A stretch of 64,000 bases of DNA from Calonectria ilicicola. Lineage: Eukaryota > Ascomycota > Sordariomycetes > Hypocreales > Nectriaceae. The translations under genes and the position numbers were made by a program. Position 1 is the stretch's first letter; every line of letters starts with the position of its first letter. This document shows, in pieces, positions 46,560-57,683 of the stretch. Under the pieces are notes generated by a model that worked only from the letters and a program-made list of their open reading frames with translations, was not told where the DNA came from and ran no database searches. Location: positions 4,154,001 through 4,218,000 of the forward strand of contig CP085829.1 of the NCBI GenBank assembly GCA_020809705.1. The letters run 5' to 3'.

Positions 46560-46668
46560 TTTTGGTAAATCGTGGGCTCGACCAAGAGGGAGCTCCAAAG
46601 CCACAACGGTGGCAGATACAACTAAGTTTGGCCATGATGATTCGCCCGACCAAAATACAATCAACTTT
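46560..46668 (+). repeat. stray copy of mosaic module C
   Basis: It matches 12076-12180 almost base for base (TAAATCGTGGGCTC, AGAGGGAGCTCCAAAGCCAC, CGCCCGACCAA), including the TAAATCG start. It is isolated from the main mosaic by 3 kb and two intact genes. Confidence 0.75.
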
Positions 46669-47920
46669 TTTTTAAGAGTGGGCATGGAGTTTTATTTGGG
46701 CTAGATAACAGATACAAGTGAGTAACCAAAAGTGCATTTCGTGCTCCAATCAATAAATCAGTATAAAGTCAGGGGTGACTATGATCAACTGATTCAATGA
46801 TTTATATATTCTACGAGTCACTCGTTTCAACTCTCTGAATGCAAGAAGGCAGACAGGGAAGTTGAGGAGGATAGCCAAATATCCTAATATCATCCTTCAA
46901 GCGGAAACGCGACATAGCGGAGAACAAGTTGGAAAATAAGCGCTTGAGAAAACAAGTGAGAATAAAGAATTTACTCTAGGATTAGAATTCATGAGAATGC
47001 ATCATCTGCGTTGCACACTTAAAGAGACGACTAGTTCGGTCGGAAGTGGTGGTAGACTTGGTACTCATCCTTCAGAGTGCATGTCGAACTCTTCCTTGCA
47101 AAATCTTGCGCCTCATCTCAGATAAGACTCAGCCTTTCATATGCCTAACCAGAAGTCAGGTTATTATTTCTATCCAAAGACACAGAGCCGACAGCGAACA
47201 AGCGACGAAAAATGGTGCGACTTATGGCTAAGAACGCTAAGAGTAGCATGTTGCTCTTTAGCCCAAGAAAAAACACCTACATCCATCTCGAGCGACAGCT
47301 TCCATGCAGAGACTCCCGTCAGACACCAATCTACAATTTGGTTAATGTTGCATATATTTTTATCAGAAGCGAGCGGTAATAGATGCACTGTGGCTTTGAC
47401 ATACACAACTTTCTCATATTTAAGTATTGTCAAAACACCACCTTTTACACTGGAGCGCTAGGTGACAAAATAATTCATAGGAGCTTCCGAAATTCCGAGC
47501 GGATTAGAATAAGGAAGTCTGGGAGGCATGCCCACTGTCATGTTTGCTGCCTCATGGCTGTTTTGCTTCATCACATATAGAGCCAACAGAAACAAAGTAG
47601 CCATTACGTACTCCAACGGGATACATTTCAAGTGAAAATTGTGGGATCACTACCGTGAGGTGTGGATCCACTTATGTGGCCACAACGAGCCACGCCACCA
47701 GCCACACCTACCCCACTCCCATAAATTACGCAAGCCCCTCGCACAGGCTTCGAGGGGCAAGCTTCAGCTTTGACATATGAATGATACCACCCTTTGTCTT
47801 GCCTAACTATCCAATCGTGTGATCCACCAGTAACAGTGAGAGATGATTATAAAATAAAGTTACAAGTGTGTAGTAGATTCATGTTAAGTCTAATAAAAAT
47901 AAAATGAAAAGGAAGAAGAA
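46669..47920. other. intergenic stretch, no supported gene
   Basis: AT-rich to mixed sequence with short frames only; I see nothing to annotate between the two module C copies. Confidence 0.4.
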
Positions 47921-48030
47921 CCGGCTTTCTCCAAGGAGGTCCAGATCCACAATACAACAACCTTGGTGATGATTTGCCCGACCAACAAGCAATCAAATTA
48001 ATCCTCTATACCGCATAGTCCCAGATATAG
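47921..48030 (+). repeat. diverged copy of mosaic module C
   Basis: It shares CCAAGGAGGTCCAGATCCAC-like sequence and ATGATTTGCCCGACCAA with 35.16-35.27 kb, then CAATCAAATTAATCCTCTAT. It is more diverged than the 46.56 kb copy and is the last mosaic piece I can recognise in the window. Confidence 0.5.
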
Positions 48031-48384
48031 ACTAAAAAGATGATATCAATACAACATCCAATCCAACGCAGATTACAATTGGTCTAGTTTAAAAAATATT
48101 GAAATCAGACATTTTTATTGGTGCGGGTCGCACTCCCGTCTCCATCGCTCCCGTGTCATGGAATGGATGGCTTCAATACCGTGGTCCGGGACGAGCCAAT
48201 GGGCGGGCCGATCCCCCACAACCAAGCCAAGCGGATCCAACAAACGCGTTTGCTCCCAGGTACATGTGCCACTAGGATTCATAATTCGATCGATCGAGCC
48301 AAAACCGGCAACAACAGTGTTGCGAAAGGTTCCTGGGGGAATAGAAGAAGACTGTTGTATCGGTATCCACAAGAAAAATTATTA

Positions 48385-48744
48385 TTACACTTCATCAAAC
48401 GCATATGGCTGGTGAAAAGCGTCTCGGTCTGCGCCGCTCGTGGCCCGTCGACAATCGTAGAGTTGAATTTCTTCAACGGTGAAGCTTACGATTCTGGAGC
48501 GATAATTGCTTGTTGATGAGAAAGGTGCAAGTGACCAGGCTGGGCTTGTGAGCCGAAGAAATGGCCTAACTGAACGCCGTGCCAAACTAACATTTGGCAA
48601 AGTGTTGTCCGAGGTTTGGGACCGATATGCGATGGAGCGTTGGCGTTGGCATGCTTGGAGGCATTGGTATAGAGTGTATATTGTTGGGGGAAGGGCAACA
48701 AATAAGGCTAGGATGGCGATGATGGCTTCAGTTGAGATTGCCAT
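48385..48744 (-). CDS. small membrane-anchored protein, paralogue 1
   Basis: From the ATG at 48744 the protein starts with ISTEAIIAILALFVALPPTI, one hydrophobic helix at about residues 4-24, then a Gln/Arg-rich stretch, a Ser-rich linker and RSRIVSFTVEEIQL at about 82-95. Unspliced it is 119 residues. A possible 39-bp intron (48352-48390, GTGTAA...ACAG) would join it in frame to 48115-48351 for 196 residues; 39 bp is short for this genome, so I leave the shorter form as the call. The gene at 52985-53378 is a clear paralogue on the same strand. I do not recognise a known domain. Both lie upstream of the HeLo-like/ankyrin gene. Confidence 0.6.
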   Translation of the reverse strand: MAISTEAIIAILALFVALPPTIYTLYQCLQACQRQRSIAYRSQTSDNTLPNVSLARRSVRPFLRLTSPAWSLAPFSSTSNYRSRIVSFTVEEIQLYDCRRATSGADRDAFHQPYAFDEV

Positions 48745-50429
48745 AGCGGTTCCAAATCGATGCTGTCAAGGTAAGGGGAAAAAAAAAGTTGAACAAGATG
48801 ATTTAGCCATCCGAGAATGAAAAGAGAATGAGAAGAAGGGTCTATTATGCGGAGTGAAAGAATGCGCCACGCTGGTCGACGAGCGAGCGGGTGATGAATG
48901 TACTGAGTAACAGGGGTCTGGGCTGAAGACAAGACAAGGGCCCAGATACTTAGTATGAGCGCCGATGCCGAGCGCGTAGTGAGGTACGTACCACCTGGCG
49001 AGGCTAGGTAGGTGCTGTGGAAGAGATACCTTTGCAAGCCGCCTCGGCCACAGCAGCACCTAGGTACCAGCCATCATCTAGTCTAACAATCGGGTAAGCC
49101 AGCAAACAGTACAAGACCGGTCGGTGCGAGACTGTGTGGGCTGGTGGGCTGGTGTGTGGGAACTCTGTCTGGGAAGGTGTGTCAAGGATGGATGGACATG
49201 GAGAGAGGCCCCGTCCATCGTCTTGGTGTCTTGCGTCTGCGGTCTACGGTCTGCGTGCTTGGTCTTGGCCTTGCTGGAGGTACGCATTGTATCCGTATGG
49301 TCTTAGCGTATTTGGACTCAACTGGGGCAGGCATCGACTAGGGAGCTTGCAAGGAAGATAAAACCACCCAGTAGGTGGGGCAGTTAGACCAGCATGCTGT
49401 AGAAGTACGAGCTATTAGGTAAGTTATGGGCCAAACACCCATGCTCTAATGTTCTCTACCTCCGGCTTTACTACCGATAAAGATACCGCTGACATTGTCT
49501 TGATGCTGTTGTAGCTGCAGGCTAAATTTTTGTTTTTGGGTTTGTTTTTATCCTGGGGATGCCTTTGCATTCGGGATGCAAGGACATTTGTACGCACCTT
49601 GCCAGCAGATATTTTTTTTCTTCCCGCCCTTCCATGCCAGAGCTTCGCAAGAGCTGCTCATCAGGTCTGCGCTGCGACCAATCGCGGTTGGCCTCGATGT
49701 TTGCCCCTCCCTGCACCTTCGATAGTCAATTGAAAGGCAAAACTGTTCGTGTCATTCTCACTATCTCACCAATTCGGTGAAATAGAGGTATTGCGGTCGA
49801 ACCCTTTCAACGGTAGGTTGACCAATAGAACATGGCGAGCAGCTACGCTACAAAACTTCAGAATAACACATTTCAGCAAAAGCAAAAACCTTATGATATG
49901 ACTTATTTCGCATCGATTTAAACACTACTTGAAGGAGGCTGAAAGCATTAAAAATAAAGCTCATACACTCCATCCCTATCTGGCGGTCATCATGTGGTGC
50001 TGTATGTATGCCAACATCAAAAACAAAGCTGGGAATTCGCGTCGGCTAACCTGTTGAGCATAACCAGAAGAAAGTCACATAAGTATCGCTATAAATACAG
50101 TTCTCAATCCGAGGTGAAGTCTGGATCATTTGCATCTTGGTTCTCCCACACCCCGGCAATGAGGCTCGGGTTTAGGGTATTTGGCCTGTCAAACACATAC
50201 CTATGTGGGTGGTACGGCGAGATATAGCAACATAAGGTACTCAAGCTTGAAATCTGATATATTTTTAGCCATGATCATGGTGTGGCAAAAAGCCAACCAC
50301 TCTAGCAACGATTGAAGGGGTCTGCCATCAAGATAAGTGATACGAAAATTGATGCTTGTAATGCTACCTACTTCCAATTCACAAAGAACAAAATTATAAA
50401 CGCTATACCGTTAAATAACCATTTTGTGT

Positions 50430-50530
50430 TAGATTTCAGCCCAATCCTCATCTCATCTGCATGCTACCCAACATAGCCTACCCCCGCATTCGGCATCGTT
50501 AATTTAAATTTACTCTTGAAAAAAGACAAG
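50430..50530 (+). repeat. diverged copy of the HeLo/ankyrin promoter region
   Basis: GCCCAATCCTCATCTCATCTGCATGCTACCCAACATAGCC-type sequence here matches 54915-54990 (pieces include CCCAACATAGCC against TCCAACACAGCC, then CGGCATCG in both). The right-hand relative lies about 200 bp before the HeLo-like/ankyrin ATG, so an ancient duplication of that gene's 5' flank is likely. Confidence 0.5.
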
Positions 50531-50629
50531 GAAAAGGAGCGGCTTCATTCTTCTTCTATATTGTAATGTCTACTCACGCCATACTATACAGGTCTGCTCC
50601 TCTAAGTTCTACTTCTATCACCTTTTGTT

Positions 50630-50870
50630 CAGCAAAGAGATGCGAATGGACGATTTGGAGGGCCTCTATCATGACTGAAACATTATGAAGCAAGCCCTGT
50701 GTCGCACACCAAAACGGGCAACTGGTTTTACAAGGAGTGGAGGAGGTGCATGATACTTATTCTTGAGCCTCAATCACTATGGCCTAGGTTGGCGATGGTC
50801 GGTAGCCAGTATTAGCGCCATGGGTTCTGGGCGCAAGAGTGACCCTGCCCACATTTATTTTGATGACCAA
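50630..50870 (+). repeat. diverged segmental duplication, copy 1
   Basis: Similar to 52118-52465: GAGATGCGAATGGACGATTTGG against GAGATGTAAATGGAGGATTTGA, then TATGACTGAAA, GCCGCACGCCAAAA-like sequence, TCAATCAC, GATGGTCGGT and TTAGCGCCATGGG against TTAGCGCTATGGG. Copy 2 has a roughly 100-bp insertion before the last block. Confidence 0.6.
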
Positions 50871-51581
50871 GGGTCAAAATGGATTTTGACATGTTAAAAC
50901 GGGGCGGAGATTTCGATTGAAGGCAATTTTCGTTTTGATCGTACACGAGAAGAAGGAATACAAAGTCTGATGGGGAATATCTGTTATACAGTGGTGTCCC
51001 AAGATTTTAGTCGTCGGCTAGAAGTAGAGAGAGGGGAATCCCTCACTCGACGAGTGAGGCTAACAATAACGCCAGGTCTATATAGTCAACTGTAACTAAT
51101 GGCAGATGCATCATTGCTGATCCCGTTAGAGCGTGGACTTGGATTGTTCAATCTCTAACACTTTTTAACCTCTCCGCCTAGAAAATAAACCCAAAACCCT
51201 ACCGGTGCCTGCACTTGGTGATTTGTTTTATTCACGGTGTTCCACTGTTCCCCTTCCCTCTTCCAATCTACTCGATCACAATCCTTCCATAAGAATAGTT
51301 GGCCTTCTCCCTTGATAGCACCTCTCCTAATCACCACTTCGGCAGTCGGCCACTTTGACTCGTCAAGCGGTTCAGGGTTCTAATATTGTTCAAACTCGAT
51401 CTTTTGAAGATGGAGAAATTGGCTTACCATAAGAAATTAAACGAAGTGGTGATTTGGAGACGAGGGATCTTCAGGATGATATGCAGCACGAAAATAGTGC
51501 TCGACGTCTTGCGGTCGGGTTCGACAGGGCCTCAACCACGCTGCCCAACACATCGTGTGACTCAAGAGTTGTGGAGCTATA

Positions 51582-51840
51582 TCACGTGATACCTGCACAA
51601 GACTTGTAAGTCCTAACTTATCACGGAAACTGTGTGAACGTCTTTCCTTCACGTTATTGATTCGTTGTGCACAGATGCTTTGTGTACACACAGATTCCTC
51701 GTGTGCACAGGTTCTTCGTGTGCGCATTTTATTAGCACGTGATCGATTCGTGTGCAGACAGATTCTTCGTGTGTGCACACTTTATCAGCACGTGATAGAT
51801 TCAGATTTTTGGTATGCACATTCCACTATCACGTAATCAG
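51582..51840. repeat. array of CACGTGAT-containing repeats
   Basis: Copies of TCACGTGA or AGCACGTGAT at 51582, 51734 and 51787, with a changed CACGTAAT at 51830. Between them GATTCNTCGTGTGNGCAC and TTTTATNAGCA recur. The units are about 40-55 bp and imperfect. CACGTG is the core E-box bound by bHLH factors, so it could be regulatory or simply a decayed satellite. Confidence 0.5.
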
Positions 51841-52117
51841 TCTGTGTGCATACGCATTTTGGGTGTGAACGCCTCATTACCTTGTTTGTAGTAGAATTAT
51901 AGAAGTGACTATACCTTTTATGTTACGGCTTGGTTCACCGTATGTCATGGACGTGTCTCTTGGCAGCTGTTATCCACACCCGTAATTGCAAGCATCGCGA
52001 ATGGACTGGTATTTTGGCCTAACCGAAACTAACCCAGGTAATCCGCCACATCTTTTCAAGTCCTTAGATTCCAGGCAGATCTCGCGCTATTTCCAACCAA
52101 TTATGTTACCCTTTGAC

Positions 52118-52465
52118 CGCGGAGAGATGTAAATGGAGGATTTGAAGGACCTTTGCTATGACTGAAATCCATTATGAAGATAACCCTATGCCGCACGCCA
52201 AAATGAATGCCTAGGTTGACAAGGGGCAGCGCTTATCCCCGACCTTCAATCACGGTAGCTTAGGTTAGTCATGGTCGGTGTTAGCTCAGGAACATGCAGT
52301 GATACTCAAGACCACGGGCAGAGAATCCATGCTGATCGTGAACAATAAAAATATTTTGTCTTGCATTTTTGTTCCTTCGCTTATTAATCATCCCGTGCAA
52401 TATTCTCCCGGTTATTAGCGCTATGGGTGTCGGGTGTAAGAGTGATACTACCTACCCGCATTCTT
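52118..52465 (+). repeat. diverged segmental duplication, copy 2
   Basis: Partner of 50630-50870, direct orientation, about 1.5 kb apart. It lies just outside the 3' side of paralogue 2. Confidence 0.55.
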
Positions 52466-52984
52466 GCGGGAGACACTGTCAAGCCCCACAGAGGATGGTG
52501 GCCTCTCAAGAGCAAACTGAAGCACTTCAAACCCACTAGAACTATTCGTGGCATCCCTTGCATCGACCGCGTCGAAGAGAACAAGCCCAGGCAGGAAAGG
52601 ACTGCTATAGGGGCCAGAAGAAAAATTCCAAAAGGGATCCGTCAGCGATCTCGCTGTGCTACTAAACTTCCAGGTGCGAATCTTGCGTGTTCTTGGCCGC
52701 TGCCATCAGAAATCATCATGAATGTAAGCTAATTATTGGTGTGAAACTAAGATATATAATATTGTAAATAGGCGCAATATGGTGCAATAACATGATCTTA
52801 TCTAATTTCGAGAACCATCCCCAGTCAAGTAGATCAACCTAAACTTAGGCATCCCTAACCTAATCTCAACGGTGTCGTATAATTCGGCTTCGGGGTGGAC
52901 TTGGAACCCCACCTATGTGCACGTACCACCACAGCCTGCATGCAATCCAGTGGAGCCCCATCAAGGCGACGAGGGATTATCACA

Positions 52985-53378
52985 TCAGCATCGATAAGCT
53001 AAATTATGGTTTCCGGCTTCGAGGAATCCACCCAATTGATAGGATGCTTCTTGGTCTGCATCGCCCGTGGCTAATCCGGAATTTTGATCGAGTTGGACAT
53101 CTTCCACAGTCAAGCTGACAATTCTGGTACGAAAATTGAGAGTGGATGAGATAGACGTAGGTGACCAAATTGAGCTTGAAGGCGCAAGAAGTGATCCAGC
53201 TAAACTTGGTGTAAGTTTTATAGATACTTAATATAACACTGTCCTAAGCGTGACACTGACCTGTAGCTCGGTGTTGGCGTCGATGGTCTTGCAGGCATTG
53301 GTAGAAAGTAAATATTGCTGGCGGAACGGCAAAGAAAAGCCCTACAATAGCGATAGCAGCTTCAGTTGAGATCGGCAT
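52985..53378 (-). CDS. small membrane-anchored protein, paralogue 2
   Basis: Two exons: 53261-53378 and 52985-53199. The 61-bp intron has a GTCAGT donor and a TTTAG acceptor. The product is 110 residues. It starts MPISTEAAIAIVGLFFAVPP, aligned with ISTEAIIAILALFVALPP of paralogue 1, then YQCLQ in both, and RTRIVSLTVEDVQL against RSRIVSFTVEEIQL. The paralogue has no intron at this place. The C-terminal part diverges and stops early, so this copy may be decaying. Function unknown; a signal-anchored small protein is all the sequence shows. Confidence 0.5.
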
Positions 53379-55162
53379 AGTGTTCTTAAGCGGCTATGCT
53401 CAAGGAGGAAACAAAACCTTCAAATTGAATATTTATCATGGAAGACATCAAGTAGAATGTGAGAGGGGGGAAAGAGAAATATGGTCGTTGACGTGCCTGA
53501 GAGGTGCTCGCGTGTCTTCTGGTTGGTGTAGGTACTTAGGTACGGCTGAGATACTTGGCCATCTCCGGTGGCGCAGCCACCGGGTTCAGACGTGCATTTG
53601 CGATTCGGCGGTAACCAGTCATGGGGAAAATAGCGCCCCAAGAGGAACAGGTGTGGACAGAATAAACCAGCACATACTAACATCCCATCCACACTAGAGC
53701 TGATTGGAAATTTATGTCAACTCCCTTTGTATGAGACTTTCTTTTTTTTTTGTTTTTTGCACTGATTCATCACATATCAGGGGTTTGTTTGTTTCACCTT
53801 TTATCACTTTACTTTTTTTCCCCCAGCGTGTGCGTGTGTGCGTGTGTGTATGTTCCAATTCTACGGTGTTGTGCCAGCACGCGAGGCACATCCGATAGTC
53901 CTCGAGTGAAATATCTCGGGCAGAATCATACATGTACCGATAGAAAATATTTGGAACAAGTCGTAATTTTACGGGAAAGATCTGGTCATCTGAGAAAAGG
54001 AAATGTGAGTAAGAAAGTGGAAGGGGATGCAATAGCCGCAGGCACACAGTCATTATAGGCGCAGGTGAGGATTCAGCGGAAGTTAGATGGATGTACGTCT
54101 CCCAAACAGAGCAGAGAAGACAAGCGCTGGGTTGGTTTCCGAGAGGGCAAAGTGCAGCTGTTACAGTGGGATGCTGCTTATTCATAGCGGTAGTGTCGGG
54201 TGGGGAGCCGCTGCACACCCCCGCTTGCCCCAAAGAGACAATCGTTGCATTGATGCACATTGTGTGTGTAAGAACTAACTAATAGATGTACCGATTGTGG
54301 GTGATACATAGCCCTGCTTAGTGACCCCACTACACAGCCCGGCATAGTACCGAGCTTGTGCTGTGAAATCTAGCAACAATTCTCCTGTCAGCGTGCCCGT
54401 CCCGATGATCCCGAGGGGAGAAACAGTTCAAAGTTTGGCCCAGACGCGCCGATCTGCGCTAGTCCTTGGCGGAACAAATCTCGACGATCTTTTTGGGCTC
54501 AAACTCCTCTCCGTTTCCAATTTCCTGAGACGCTTGCGGGTCTTGACTGGCACGCCCTCTCGGCCCCGTTCAGGCAAGCCCTATGCATATCTAACGACGG
54601 CAGTCCGGATCTATATTTATCCCAATATCATGAACAAGACTCTCGGAATTTGTACCAGCTCTCCTCTTAGCTATGCTTGTAAGGCAAAATCATCCCCTTC
54701 AAAACGCAGCCAGAGTTCTAATATATATACTTAGCTATAATAAAAGAGTGATGATTGTGGATTAATGTGGTAAACTAAGGAGCAAGCTAGCTGAATTCGC
54801 GATCTACATAAAGTAATACAAAAATTAACATATGCAATTCCATCCACTTCTGATTCATAGAGCATTTTGTAGCAAAAACTGCGCGAACCAAAAGGCCATT
54901 TTGTCTCGAATCTCAGCTCAGCCCGATTTCCCATCCCACCTGCGCGCTGTCCAACACAGCCCACCACATACGGCATCGCCAACCAACTGTTGCCCGGCAA
55001 AAGTTATCCACTATCGCCAATGTGCAGTTCTGTAAGCCCAGTCGACTGGATAGTTGCAGTTGAAAGAGGGGATTTAAAAAATCCATTTCTAAGCCTTCTT
55101 GCACATTTGAGTCTTTTATTACCCCCAGCCCGCATCTTCTATGCATCGCTCCATCTCGCACC
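53379..55162. other. intergenic region upstream of the HeLo-like/ankyrin gene
   Basis: No supported gene. It contains a short hairpin CCGGTGGC/GCCACCGG at about 53564-53582, a T-tract and a GT-rich tract (about 53740-53850), and the right arm of the promoter-region duplication (about 54915-54990). Confidence 0.4.
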
Positions 55163-57683
55163 ATGTTTTCTATTACAATCCTCTGGCATACTGCCATGGA
55201 GGTCTTCAGCACTATACGCGCCATCTCCGGGTTGCTGAGTATCATCTCATCATCAACTACTCCTTACCGTGCACTATCGACCTTGAAAGATGCCCCTCTT
55301 ACAGTCCAATCGCTCGGGGCCACAATCGAGTATCTCAGGCAGATTCGAGACCAGCTCTCGGAGCTGACGGCCGAGGGCACATCGGGAATGAATAAAATGA
55401 AAGATTATATTGCGAAATGCGATGCCGATATCAAGGTTGTCGAGTCGAGGCTGGAACAACTGAGACCTACCGAAATCACAAGCCAGAGCGCCCGGCTCTG
55501 GAGAAGACTTAAGATGTCGATCGTTGAGAGGGAGTTGATGGAAATGCAAAACATCATCAATAAACATATCTTCATACTGGATTCAAAGCTTAATAGGGTA
55601 GAATCAACGGCAAATAGCGCGCAATTGTCTCGGCTCCGTAGCCTCGTCGAAAAGTTTATAAGCACCGGTGCTACGATCGATCCCCCAAAATCCTCGGCGA
55701 ACCATCACGGGGTTATAAATACCACAGTAAATATTAGGGGAACTTCACCACCAAGCAGACCTGCTATATTAGAGCTTGGTGGTATCTTTTGTGGGTTGGT
55801 TCAACTCGTCGCCCACGAGAAACGCATCGTCAAGCAAGAGGACTCGATACCAATAATTCAACGCCTAGAAATCCTTTTGGGATATACTCAACAAATAGAT
55901 AGTGATCTATTCCAAAAAATAGGGGAGCCAAATACTATTCGGTTACACCAGGATGTCTGGCACGAGATGAAGCTTGCTGTCGGCCTTCTTACAACTGCAT
56001 CTGTTCTTTGCATTAATATGAATGGTAAGCGTGCAGGTTCGAATTTTAACAAGTCAACGGGATTAAAGAATTTATTAGAGCTCTCAAAGGTCACTAAGAA
56101 TGTTTCTCCTGGATGCATCCTCAAACAAAGCAGAAAGCAAAAGTCGATCAGCCTCGGCGACTTGACCTTGACCATTTCAACCATGAGCCGTCAATTGGAG
56201 CTCCCCGACAACAAAGATGATTCCAAAAACGATCAATTAGTAAGAGATGCAATCAAGCACGGCCAAAATACGGTCGCTACAACAGACTCTTCAGCCGTGA
56301 TCCTGCTCAAGATGGCAAACTCACCCCACATGGTTGAAGTATCCGTATATCAAGTTCCATTATTTTACCATAGCTCTATTAGCACGATGCCTCGTATTTC
56401 AATAATTAATATCCGTCCGAGAGATTCCGAGGTGTTTCAATGCGCTCAAGCTGGTGATGTGGCTGGATTAATGGCTCTCGTTCACCAAGGTAAAGCAAGC
56501 TTACGCGATCACGACACAAGAGGATGGTCCTTGCTTCACGTACGTGCCTCTCCATCAACGAAGTTCACAGAGAAAGAAAGCTTACAAGCTTTGAATCCCA
56601 CAGTATGCACTACACCATCCTGCTCTATGCCAGTTCTTGATCCAGCACGGACTGGACGTGGATGAGACAGCGCCTTTTCGTGAGACATCTCCAGGGTAAG
56701 TGCTACTATACTTGTCAAAGAGCAAGTTTCCAATTCAAAATAGAAACGTTACACCATTGCACATGGTTTACTTTCTCAACCGCCACGAGACAGCAGAGAT
56801 TCTTTTGAGAGGCGGCGCCGATCCGGTGGTTGAATTGCCATGTTGGCACAGCGTCTTGCATCTTGCACCGTGTCGACACACTCCATCTGTAAGTTTGCTA
56901 TAGCTCTGTGTAAATTTGGCCACTTTGACCAACTCGTTCTTACCAACCAAGGGCGACGCCATTCTTCGTCAAATTTTTACAATTTGCTCCGATTATCCAA
57001 TCACAACTGCGCGAGATTCGCGCGCTGGGCAAAGCGTATTCCTCAACGCCTGCTCGCTCAATAACCCGCCAGTTAGTCGAGATTACCTCCGACCGCAAAC
57101 ACACATTGCAAGGCTTTCTTTTTTGCTCCAGAGGGGCTGTGATATTCGTGATGTATCTGATGATGGCTTCAATTGTCTGCATATCTTCTTCCTATCGAGG
57201 CCATTCATCGCAATCCAGCACGATTGGAAACCAGTCCTTGCGTATTTGATAGATTGTGGTGCAGATGTACATGCTAGAGATAACCAAGGCTGGTCGGTAT
57301 CAAGTTTAGCATACGGGAAGGCATTCGATTATAGCTGCGCGCAAGAGCTAGGGTCATATTTCGGAGATTTATGGGACGCTGTGCTCGATTTGTGTGGCTA
57401 CAATATTTTCGACTTTCGAAAGCGCTGCCCTAGGCAGGCGACCTATCGAGGGGGTTATAGCCGACTAGATTTTGAGAAGTTGTGGGAAGGTAGGGAACAG
57501 TGCTGTCCTTATTATAGTGATGCACCGTGGCCCCAAATCACCTCGGTGACCAAGAGGAATGCTGGGAACGGAGGTCATACCAAGTTGTGCCGATGTCCAT
57601 GGATTGAGGAGCATGGTATGGGGGATGCATATGGTTTGGCAGAATCCGATGATGACGGGGACGAGAAAGAAACACGGGTATGA
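55163..57683 (+). CDS. HeLo-like N-terminal domain protein with ankyrin repeats
   Basis: Four exons: 55163-56539, 56604-56695, 56744-56888 and 56952-57683. Introns start GTACGT, GTAAGT and GTAAGT and end CAG, TAG and AAG. The product is 781 residues. An alternative start is the ATG at 55196. Residues about 12-190 are helical with a hydrophobic first helix (VFSTIRAISGLLSII) and long amphipathic helices, like the fungal N-terminal domain of STAND/NLR proteins (HeLo-like type). The middle (200-415) has no recognised domain and no NACHT or NB-ARC P-loop. Ankyrin repeats follow at about 420-650 (GWSLLHYALHHPALCQFLIQHG; TPLHMVYFLNRHETAEILL; LLQRG and LIDCGADVHARDNQGWS). The tail holds Cys and His residues and an acidic end. 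HeLo-like domains can act in regulated cell death; a role in immunity or self-recognition is inference. Confidence 0.75.

Larger units (their letters stand above)
48745..52984. other. 4.2-kb non-coding stretch between the two paralogues
   Basis: No frame is convincing. The stretch contains one arm of two local duplications and a CACGTGAT array, listed separately. It may be remains of further decayed copies of the neighbouring genes. Confidence 0.4.

Noticed and set aside
49078..49361. Several overlapping Gly/Trp- or Pro/Ser-rich frames
   Set aside because: They are in all frames of a GT-rich segment and show no protein features.
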